DNA of 64,000 nt, taken from contig NC_013385.1 of assembly GCF_000024605.1 (NCBI RefSeq), positions 248,001 to 312,000 of the forward strand. The letters run 5' to 3'. A program made the position numbers and the translations under genes. The notes beneath the pieces were generated by a model. It worked only from the letters and a program-made list of their open reading frames with translations. It did no database searches and was not told the origin of the DNA. Source of the DNA: Ammonifex degensii KC4. GTDB lineage: Bacteria; Bacillota; Desulfotomaculia; Desulfotomaculales; Ammonificaceae. The number at the start of each line of letters is the position of its first letter. Position 1 is the first letter of the stretch. This document shows positions 33,801 to 40,477 of the stretch, in pieces.

Positions 33801-34562
33801 CTAGAAGGGGGCCCAGCCCCCGTCTAGCCCCAGAACCTGACCGTTGATGAAGGCGGCGGCCGGAGAGGCTAGAAAGACGCAGGCCGCCGCCACTTCTTCC
33901 GGCCTACCTAGACGCCCGGAGGGTATGGCTTCGGCCAGGGCGGCCAGTTCTTCCGGGGCAAGCTCCTCCCGCAAAAGGTCGGTCTCGATGGGGCCGGGAG
34001 CCAGGGCGTTCACCGTTATTCCCGCGCTTCCCACCTCACGGGCTAAAGACTTGGTGAGGGCGATGAGCCCCCCTTTGGTGGCGGCGTAGGCGGCCTCGCA
34101 AGAAGCCCCGGTGATGCCCCAGACGGAAGCGATGTTTATGATCCTCCCCCAGCGCTGCCTTATCATGAAGGGGAGGGCTTCCCGGCAGCAGTAGAAGGGA
34201 CCCGAGAGGTTGACCCGCAAAAGCTTCTCCCACTCTTCGTCGGAGGTGTCCACCAGAAGGCGGCGCAGCCCCATTCCCGCGTTGTTCACCAGGATGGATA
34301 CCGGCCCCAGCTCCGCGGACACGGCGGCGAACAGGCGGCGCACCTCCTCCGGGTCGGTGACGTCGGCGCGAAAGGCTTGCGCTTTTACCCCCCATTCGCG
34401 GCAGCGACGGGCCACCTCTTCCGCCTGGGCAGCTGAGCGGCAGAAGTTCACGGCCACCGCTGCCCCACTTTGGGCTAAGGCCAGGGCCACGGCCGCCCCG
34501 ATCCCCCGGCTGGCCCCGGTCACCAGTGCTACTTTTCCTTCTAAGAATCGCTGCCCTTCCAC
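33801..34562 (-). CDS. Short-chain dehydrogenase/reductase (FabG-like)
   Basis: 253 residues from GTG 34562 (RBS AAGGGGAG). Classical SDR motifs: VALVTGASRGIGAAVALALA (cofactor binding), LVNNAGMGLRR, catalytic Ser in NIASVWG, and YAATKGG (YxxxK), with PGPIETD and the end INGQVLGLDGG. It resembles 3-oxoacyl-ACP reductases, but the substrate cannot be told. An IS481-like element sits 82 bases upstream of the start. Confidence 0.9.
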   Translation of the reverse strand: MEGQRFLEGKVALVTGASRGIGAAVALALAQSGAAVAVNFCRSAAQAEEVARRCREWGVKAQAFRADVTDPEEVRRLFAAVSAELGPVSILVNNAGMGLRRLLVDTSDEEWEKLLRVNLSGPFYCCREALPFMIRQRWGRIINIASVWGITGASCEAAYAATKGGLIALTKSLAREVGSAGITVNALAPGPIETDLLREELAPEELAALAEAIPSGRLGRPEEVAAACVFLASPAAAFINGQVLGLDGGWAPF

Positions 34563-35784
34563 GGAGTGCTGCTCCCCTTCGGCCTTCGTTGGTGCTCGCG
34601 CCAAAAAGATAGCAGGTCCGGTTTGCCTTTGCAAGCTGCTGCATGTATTGAGCCAGGGTTTCGTTCACAGCGAGGCTTTCATTTTTGGGTGGGTAATCCC
34701 ACGGGAGAGTAGAGAGTTTGTAGGCATCGAAGATGTGCGGAGCCAGGTGATCCAGGACTACCACCGGCATAGCCCCTATAGCCGGATGGTAGTGGGAAAG
34801 CGAGGTCGCTATTTCCATAGGAGTTTTCCCGTTCAGTTCCCGGCCCAGATGTGGACGCTGGTAGTTGTAGTAAAGGATCCACCTCTGGGCAGAGATAAGG
34901 AAATCCTTCTGGCTTCTGATACCTGCCAGGTAGGGGATGTAGAACTCTTCATCGTCGGTGCGGTGTGATCTTTCTACATAGCCGTTGGCTTCTTTTCTGC
35001 CTGCGGGTATGTTAAGCAGCTGGCAGTCAAGGCGAGAGAAGATAAGGGACATGAGTTTACGCTTTCTCGAGTTAGGAGGGCCACCGAACTCCGAGCCATT
35101 ATCGGTCTGGATAAGGATTGTTTGATTAAGGCCGAAGGTTTTAAGCCAGTTTGCCAGGAGCACAAGGAAAGCGATTCCGTTGGCGAAAGAGAGGGAGTAG
35201 GCGAAGGCTATGAACCGGACCCTTGTTCGGACATCGATAGCGGTGAACTGGTAACGGGGCAGGCGGTTTTTCAGAATAGAGGAGTAGGCTGCGGCTGGGA
35301 GGGTTGTCTTATCGGCTATGTGCTTTACATCGACCTGCCAGAAGGAGAAGGGGGCGAAGGCCTGCACATCGGTCCAGTATTTCCGGGAGCCCGTTTTGCT
35401 TTTACGTTTGCGACAGCGGATGTGGTGGCGTTTGAGGATATTTCGTATGGTGTAGGGGGAGAGCTTAATTTTAAGGCTTTGGTACAGGAGGGAGGCGAGG
35501 CGTTTAGGGCCCAGGTTAGTTTCCTGAGCGAGTTTTACGACTAGGGCTTCGAGTTCTTGAGGGGTACGGTTGGGCATTCTTTTTTTGGGGCCGCGAGGGA
35601 GGATACAACCGGACAAGTTTCCGCCGGATTCGTTTAGGCGTTTGCGCAGTTTATAGATCCAGCGGACGGAGCAGCCCATTATGCGGGCTACCTCTTTAGG
35701 GCTACAGGTGGTGAGGAGGGAGGCCACGGTTTGGGCGATTGCCTGGGGGTTTCCGCTCCTCTTAAGTTGCTGGTATAATGTCAT
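34036..35784 (-). CDS. IS481-like DDE transposase, reading on into flanking DNA
   Basis: The frame from ATG 35784 codes 582 residues, but only the first 380 or so belong to the element. An N-terminal HTH (CSPKEVARIMGCSVRWIYKL) is followed by an rve integrase core: FWQVDVKHIAD (Asp), TAIDVRTRVRF, IQTDNGSEFGG (Asp) and KEANGYVERSHRTDDEEFY (Glu). The element ends at 34644 before any stop codon, so translation continues antisense to the SDR gene up to 34036. All three catalytic residues are present. Confidence 0.85.
   Translation of the reverse strand: MTLYQQLKRSGNPQAIAQTVASLLTTCSPKEVARIMGCSVRWIYKLRKRLNESGGNLSGCILPRGPKKRMPNRTPQELEALVVKLAQETNLGPKRLASLLYQSLKIKLSPYTIRNILKRHHIRCRKRKSKTGSRKYWTDVQAFAPFSFWQVDVKHIADKTTLPAAAYSSILKNRLPRYQFTAIDVRTRVRFIAFAYSLSFANGIAFLVLLANWLKTFGLNQTILIQTDNGSEFGGPPNSRKRKLMSLIFSRLDCQLLNIPAGRKEANGYVERSHRTDDEEFYIPYLAGIRSQKDFLISAQRWILYYNYQRPHLGRELNGKTPMEIATSLSHYHPAIGAMPVVVLDHLAPHIFDAYKLSTLPWDYPPKNESLAVNETLAQYMQQLAKANRTCYLFGASTNEGRRGAALRGRAAILRRKSSTGDRGQPGDRGGRGPGLSPKWGSGGRELLPLSCPGGRGGPSLPRMGGKSASLSRRRHRPGGGAPPVRRRVRGAGAGIHPGEQRGNGAAPPSGGHLRRRVGEAFAGQPLGSLLLLPGSPPLHDKAALGEDHKHRFRLGHHRGFLRGRLRRHQRGAHRPHQVFSP
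34629..34643. repeat. Target-site duplication, left
   Basis: TTGCAAGCTGCTGCA, identical to 35911-35925. It marks the insertion point of the IS481-like element. Confidence 0.92.
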
Positions 35785-35910
35785 CGGGTGGGGTTCCTCC
35801 TTTCTTTAAGGTACACTTGCCAGAAGTGTAGAAGGGAGGGGATCCCCACCCTCTTTAATACGCTCTTCAACTTCAAAAACCTCTGTGAACGAAACTCTGG
35901 CCCTTCTACA
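34644..35910 (-). mobile_element. IS481-like insertion sequence with 15-bp target duplication
   Basis: 1267 bp. The ends begin TGTA and share an inverted repeat containing the complementary GCCAGGGTTTCGTTCACAG (34652-34670) and CTGTGAACGAAACTCTGGC (35883-35901). Identical 15-base sequences flank it (34629-34643 and 35911-35925). Confidence 0.9.
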
Positions 35911-35925
35911 TTGCAAGCTGCTGCA
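35911..35925. repeat. Target-site duplication, right
   Basis: Second copy of the 15-base target sequence, directly after the element's right end. Confidence 0.92.
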
Positions 35926-35929
35926 CCTC

Positions 35930-35958
35930 TTGACATAGAAAAGGGCGCGTAGTATAGT
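35930..35958 (+). promoter_or_regulatory. Strong sigma-A promoter of the hydrogenase operon
   Basis: TTGACA (35930-35935), 17 bases, TATAGT (35953-35958). It begins five bases after the IS target duplication, so the insertion just missed it. Confidence 0.85.
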
Positions 35959-35964
35959 TGAAAC

Positions 35965-36136
35965 CGAAAAGTTAAAGAGGGAACATGATAGGATCTAGGC
36001 CGAAGCCTGCGACGAAGAATAACCCGTTTTAGCTAGAAAGCGGTTATAGGGCGGAAAAGGCAAAAAGCGGAAGGCCGCAGAACCGGCAGCGAAGGGCCGG
36101 GGCTGTGGCCTTTCTTTTCTGTAGGGGGCGGGGGAT
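35965..36136 (+). ncRNA. Structured 5' leader of the hydrogenase operon, class unknown
   Basis: About 170 bases between the expected transcription start and the first gene. It can form AGGC-CGAA-GCCT near 35997-36008, a long stem built on ATAACC/GGTTAT near 36020-36050, and a terminator hairpin (36071-36119). Purine-rich single-stranded joints lie between. I could not match it to any riboswitch class known to me. An attenuating leader is the most economical reading. Confidence 0.5.
36071..36119 (+). terminator. Terminator hairpin in the hydrogenase operon leader
   Basis: AAGGCCGCAG (36071-36080) pairs with CTGTGGCCTT (36103-36112), with an inner CCGGC/GCCGG stem and then TTCTTTTCT. It lies after the promoter and before the first start codon, as in transcription attenuation. 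Confidence 0.75.
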
Positions 36137-36706
36137 TTGGGCAAAGAGGCTGCCGTAATAGGAATCGGTGATCTGTTCCGGCGCGACGCCGGTCTGGGTT
36201 CGTGGGCGGTGGAGTTTCTGGACCAGGAAGGTTTGTCGGCCCACGTGGAGCTCGTCGATCTCGGCACCGGAATAGGCAACCTGGACACCTACTTTAACCG
36301 GCACGAGTACTTGCTGCTGGTTCAGGCGTGGCCAAAAGGGAATTCCCCCGGCAGGATATGCAGGCTCGGACCCGAAGGGGTAGTGCGCCTGCTCCAGGGA
36401 AAAAAGGAAGGGATAGGGTTGGCCTCTTTCTGCCTCTCTCCCTTCTCGCTTTTCCAGGACACCCTCGCCTACCTGCGCGCCATGTACCGGCTGGGAATCG
36501 TCAGGGGAGAGGTCTCCTTGATGGGAGTGGAGCCGAAGGATCTCTCCCCCGGCATGGGGCTTTCTCTTCCCGTCCAGAAGGTTCTCCACCGCTTCCTGCG
36601 CCTGATCCGCAGAGACCTGGAAGAGCGGGGATATGTGCCGCTAAAGTCTTCGGTGGTAGTTCCCCTGCGGCGTTATTGTTTCGGAGGGCTGCGAAACGGG
36701 ACTTGA
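36137..36706 (+). CDS. M52 hydrogenase-maturation-protease-like protein lacking the metal ligands
   Basis: 189 residues from TTG 36137 (RBS GGGGGCGGGGG). The fold of HycI/HybD proteases is recognisable: VIGIGDLFRRDAGLGSWAVE, YLLLVQAWPKGNSPG, SFCLSPFSLF and SLMGVEPKDLSPGMGLSLPV. In the active family these places read GDDGxG, VDAxxxG and SHxxxL; here the acidic, aspartate and histidine nickel ligands appear as Ala, Gln and Phe. It is therefore probably not a protease. It is the first gene of an operon for an [FeFe] hydrogenase, which needs no C-terminal cleavage. A chaperone or regulatory role is a guess. Confidence 0.7.
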   Translation: MGKEAAVIGIGDLFRRDAGLGSWAVEFLDQEGLSAHVELVDLGTGIGNLDTYFNRHEYLLLVQAWPKGNSPGRICRLGPEGVVRLLQGKKEGIGLASFCLSPFSLFQDTLAYLRAMYRLGIVRGEVSLMGVEPKDLSPGMGLSLPVQKVLHRFLRLIRRDLEERGYVPLKSSVVVPLRRYCFGGLRNGT

Positions 36707-36793
36707 GCAGGGGAGGTGACAGGGCGGGAAAGATCGGTTTGGATCTGAAAGTGTTTACCGACTAGGGAGCAGCTAGTTAAGGAGGGAGGAATC

Positions 36794-38443
36794 ATGGAGG
36801 TAGAAAAACTGCTGGAAGAGGCGCTCAAGCAGAAGGAAGTAACCCGCCGGACCTTCCTCAAGATGATGGCGGGGCTGGGCCTGGCGGGCCTGGCCGGTTC
36901 GGTGGGTGGCTGTCTCAGGCAGCACCAGGTTGCCGCCGGTGGCGAGGGCTGGCTGCCCTACCAGTACGATGTGGCCGGGACCTGGCCGGCCCACGTGCGT
37001 GGGAGGGTGCCCATCGATCCCAACAACCCCTCCATCATGCGCGACGACCGCAAGTGCGTTCTCTGCGGCCAGTGCCTGGAGATCTGCCACCGGGTGCAGT
37101 CGGTTTACGGCTACTACGAGCTTCCCATCCGCGACGACATCGTATGTATCAACTGTGGTCAGTGTTCCCTGGCCTGTCCCACCGGTGCCATTCAGGAGCG
37201 GGACGACACGGAGAAAGTGCTTAAAGCCTTGAAGGACCCCAACAAGTTCGTGGTGGTTCAGACCGCTCCTTCCATTCGGGTGGCGCTGGGTGAGGAGTTC
37301 GGCATGCCCCCGGGCACCTGGGTGGCAGGTAAAATGGTGGCTGCTTTGCGGCGCCTGGGCTTTAACGCGGTGCTGGATACCAACTTTGCCGCCGACCTAA
37401 CCATCATGGAGGAGGCCACCGAGCTCATCAAGCGCATCAAGGGGGAGCTGCCGGGACGGCCGCTACCCCAGTTCACTTCCTGCAGCCCGGGCTGGGTCAA
37501 GTTCTGTGAATACTTCTACCCCGATCTTATACCCCATCTCTCCAGCTGCAAGTCGCCCCAGCAGATGTTCGGGGCCACGGTGAAGACCTACTATGCCGAG
37601 AAGCGGGGTATCGATCCGCGCAAGATAGTCTCGGTTTCCATCATGCCCTGCACGGCCAAGAAGTTCGAGGCCCAGCGCCCGGAGATGATCTCGGCCAAGA
37701 AGTACTGGGAGAAGAAGGACCCCAAGATTGCGGAAGGGGTCACCCGCGACGTAGACATCGTGCTCACCACCCGCGAGCTGGCCAAACTCATAAAGCAGGC
37801 CAAGATCGACTTCCCGCGCCTGCCGGACGAGGATTTCGATCCCCTCATGGGCAAGTGCACGGGTGGGGCGATCATCTTCGGTGCTTCCGGCGGGGTGATG
37901 GAGGCAGCCATCCGCACGGCCTACTTCTTCATCACCGGCAAGGAGCCGCCGCAGCAGCTCTTGGATCTGAAGCCCGTTCGCGGCCTGGCCAGCGTCAAGG
38001 AGGCGGCGGTGGACATCCCCGGGGCGGGGACCATCCGGGTGGCAGTCTGTCAGGGTATGGCAGCCAGCCGGCAGGTCCTGGACATCGTGCGGGCTGGCAA
38101 GGCTCCCTGGCATTTCGTGGAGTTCATGGCCTGCCCCGGCGGCTGCGAGAGCGGTGGCGGCCAGCCGCGCAGCTCGGTGCCTCAGGCTAACGAGGTGCGG
38201 GCCAAGCGCACTGCCAGCCTCTATGCTGCTGATGCCCGCTGGGTCTGGCGCGAGAGCCACGAGAACCCGGACATCCTGAAAGTTTACCAGGACTTTTACG
38301 GCCACCCCATGAGCGAGCTGGCGGAGGAGCTTCTGCACACGCACTACACCTCGCGCGCCGACAAGCTCAAGGCCATACAGCCTTCTGAGAAGGAGAAGCC
38401 GTGGGAGCAGTACTACCCGGTGCGACTTACGCCCGAGATTTAA
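36794..38443 (+). CDS. hydA: [FeFe] hydrogenase catalytic subunit with Tat signal
   Basis: 549 residues from ATG 36794 (RBS GGAGGGAGG). A twin-arginine signal (TRRTFLKMMAGLGLAGLAG) is followed by two [4Fe-4S] clusters (CVLCGQCLEIC and CINCGQCSLAC). The H-cluster domain has L1 TSCSPGWVKFCE, L2 MPCTAKKFEAQR and L3 FMACPGGCESGGGQP, and includes the small-subunit-like C-terminal tail. The second residue after Cys in L1 is Ser, and L3 has ES in place of the more usual IG. Most clostridial HydA are cytoplasmic; this one is predicted to act outside the membrane, likely oxidising H2. Confidence 0.93.
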   Translation: MEVEKLLEEALKQKEVTRRTFLKMMAGLGLAGLAGSVGGCLRQHQVAAGGEGWLPYQYDVAGTWPAHVRGRVPIDPNNPSIMRDDRKCVLCGQCLEICHRVQSVYGYYELPIRDDIVCINCGQCSLACPTGAIQERDDTEKVLKALKDPNKFVVVQTAPSIRVALGEEFGMPPGTWVAGKMVAALRRLGFNAVLDTNFAADLTIMEEATELIKRIKGELPGRPLPQFTSCSPGWVKFCEYFYPDLIPHLSSCKSPQQMFGATVKTYYAEKRGIDPRKIVSVSIMPCTAKKFEAQRPEMISAKKYWEKKDPKIAEGVTRDVDIVLTTRELAKLIKQAKIDFPRLPDEDFDPLMGKCTGGAIIFGASGGVMEAAIRTAYFFITGKEPPQQLLDLKPVRGLASVKEAAVDIPGAGTIRVAVCQGMAASRQVLDIVRAGKAPWHFVEFMACPGGCESGGGQPRSSVPQANEVRAKRTASLYAADARWVWRESHENPDILKVYQDFYGHPMSELAEELLHTHYTSRADKLKAIQPSEKEKPWEQYYPVRLTPEI

Positions 38444-38461
38444 GCGGATGGAGGCGAAACT

Positions 38462-39223
38462 ATGAAGGGAGTTCTGGTAGACATAACCCGCTGTGTAGGC
38501 TGCGGCAGTTGCGTGGTGGCCTGCAAGCTTTACAATAACCTTCCCTGGTCCAACGCGCCTCACCTGGGGAAGGATGCGGTCCTGACGGCCGACAACTGGA
38601 CGGTGGTGAAGGAGTTCACCGCCTCCAGGGGGAAGGAGTCGGTCTGGCGGTTCGTCAAAGAGCAGTGCTTTCACTGCCTGGAGCCAGCCTGTGCTTCCGC
38701 CTGCTTTGCCTCGGCCTTCCGCAAGACGCCAGAGGGGCCGGTGATCTACAACGAGCGGGTCTGCGTGGGCTGCCGCTACTGCATGATCGCCTGTCCCTTC
38801 AGCATACCCAAGTACGAGTGGCAGGCTCGCTTCCCCCGGGTGCAAAAGTGCCAGATGTGCTTCTACCGGGTGAAGGACGGCGAGATGCCGGCCTGCGTGA
38901 CCGTGTGTCCTGCCGGGGCGTTGAAGTTCGGTGACCGGGACGCGCTTTTGAAGGAGGCCAAGGAGCGCATAGCCCAAAACCCCGGCCGGTACGTGAACCA
39001 CGTGTACGGCGAGAAAGAGTACGGCGGCACCTGCTGGCTTTACTTGAGTGATGTGCCTTTTGCGGAGCTCGGCTTCCGGACCCACGTGTCCACCGAGTCC
39101 ATCCCCCACTGGAGCGAACGGGTGACCAAGTGGACGCTGCCGGTGGCCGGGGGCTGGGCGGCCGTGCTCACCGCCCTTTATCTGGCCACCAGGGGCTCCG
39201 GTGGGGCGGAGAAGAGCCATTAG
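38462..39223 (+). CDS. Iron-sulfur electron-transfer subunit (FdhB/HmcB-like)
   Basis: 253 residues from ATG 38462 (RBS GGAGG). Four cysteine clusters: CVGCGSCVVAC, CFHCLEPACASAC, CVGCRYCMIAC, and CQMC with CVTVC. The C-terminal membrane helix (VAGGWAAVLTALYLA) follows. It is clearly related to the fdhB product at 31511 (both share KFGxRDALLKEAKxRIAQNP) and probably arose by duplication. It links the hydrogenase to the NrfD-like subunit. Confidence 0.9.
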   Translation: MKGVLVDITRCVGCGSCVVACKLYNNLPWSNAPHLGKDAVLTADNWTVVKEFTASRGKESVWRFVKEQCFHCLEPACASACFASAFRKTPEGPVIYNERVCVGCRYCMIACPFSIPKYEWQARFPRVQKCQMCFYRVKDGEMPACVTVCPAGALKFGDRDALLKEAKERIAQNPGRYVNHVYGEKEYGGTCWLYLSDVPFAELGFRTHVSTESIPHWSERVTKWTLPVAGGWAAVLTALYLATRGSGGAEKSH

Positions 39224-40456
39224 GTGAAAAGAAACTTTAAACCTTCACAGGGGCGGGTGAAACAGATGGCTTGTGAATTTCCGGAAGGCTGGCGCTTCCG
39301 CATGACGGGTTGGCGCAAGTTCTTCATCCTGGTCTTCCTGGTAGCGGTCGGCGTGATGATCTACCGTCTGGTCTATGGGCTGGGTGCGGCCACCCACCTC
39401 AACGACCAGTGGCCCTGGGGCTGGTGGATCGCGGTCGACGTCCTGATCGGCGTGGCTTTAGCCGGTGGCGGCTACTCCACGGCTTTTCTGGTCCACATCC
39501 TGCACCGGAAGCAGTTTGCGCCGGTGGCGCGGGCCGCGCTTCTCACCTCCATGCTGGGTTACATCCTGGTGCTGATCGGCCTCTTCATGGATATCGGACG
39601 GTGGTACAACTTCTGGCGGCCCTTCCTGGTTTACCCGGGGAGCTGGCACTCGGTACTCTTCGAAGTGTTCTGGTGCATCTCCCTTTATACCACGGTGCAG
39701 GTTCTGGAGTTCGGGAGCATAGTCTTCGAGCGGGTCAAGTCGGAAAGACTCAAGCGCGTCTTCGACACCATGCTTCCTCCCCTTTTCATCCTGGGCGTGG
39801 TCCTGCCCACCCTGCACCAGTCTTCGCTGGGCTCCCTCTACGTCGTAACGGTGGATAGGCTTGATCCCCTGTGGTGGTCCCTTGCGCTCCCCATTTTCTT
39901 CCTGCTGTCCTCCTTCTTCGTAGGACCGGCCATGGTGACGCTGGAAGGTTCCCTGGCGGCTAAGGCCTATGGCCGGCAGATGGAGATCCCGGTTCTTTCC
40001 CGGCTGGTTAAAGTAGGTGCCTGGGTGATGTTCTTCTACCTGGTGTTTAAGCTCATCGACCTCGGCTACCGCAATCAGTTCGGCCACCTCTTCGACGGTT
40101 CTCTTGCCAGCAACCTGTTCCTGGTGGAGATGATAGGCGGGGTTCTTATCCCTATGATCATGTTTGCCATCCCGAGCGTGCGCAACTCCAGCAAGGGACT
40201 CATTACCGCTTCCATCCTCACCGTGGCCGGAGTAATTCTCAACCGTATGAATGTGGTCTTCACCGGGATGGCGGCGGCCATGGGCGGCTCTTACTTCCCC
40301 AAGTGGACGGAGTTCATGGTCACGGCGGGACTGATAGCCTTCGCCGTGCTGGCCTACTGCTTCCTGGTGGAGAACTTCGCCATCTTGCCGGCGGAGGAGC
40401 ATGTACCGGCGGGCAAGCCGGCGGAGGCGCACACTACCTACACCGTGGTCGGCTAA
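39224..40456 (+). CDS. NrfD/HybB-type membrane subunit
   Basis: 410 residues from GTG 39224, overlapping no gene and adjoining the previous stop; ATG 39266 is also possible. About ten membrane helices: FFILVFLVAVGVMIYRLVYG, WGWWIAVDVLIGVALAGGGY, TSMLGYILVLIGLFMDIGRW and later helices. NrfD-family proteins pass electrons between an attached Fe-S subunit and menaquinone, some pumping ions. It completes an exported hydrogenase-quinone reductase complex like Hmc or Hyb. Confidence 0.9.
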   Translation: MKRNFKPSQGRVKQMACEFPEGWRFRMTGWRKFFILVFLVAVGVMIYRLVYGLGAATHLNDQWPWGWWIAVDVLIGVALAGGGYSTAFLVHILHRKQFAPVARAALLTSMLGYILVLIGLFMDIGRWYNFWRPFLVYPGSWHSVLFEVFWCISLYTTVQVLEFGSIVFERVKSERLKRVFDTMLPPLFILGVVLPTLHQSSLGSLYVVTVDRLDPLWWSLALPIFFLLSSFFVGPAMVTLEGSLAAKAYGRQMEIPVLSRLVKVGAWVMFFYLVFKLIDLGYRNQFGHLFDGSLASNLFLVEMIGGVLIPMIMFAIPSVRNSSKGLITASILTVAGVILNRMNVVFTGMAAAMGGSYFPKWTEFMVTAGLIAFAVLAYCFLVENFAILPAEEHVPAGKPAEAHTTYTVVG

Positions 40457-40477
40457 AGCACCAAGCATAACCATCGA

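Noticed and set aside
35965-36070. Moco, c-di-GMP, ZTP, SAM or TPP riboswitch in the hydrogenase leader
   Set aside because: None of the hallmark core sequences of these classes could be found, so it was left unassigned.
37463-39220. 585-residue minus-strand open frame
   Set aside because: Antisense shadow of hydA and the ferredoxin subunit gene; no RBS or domain.
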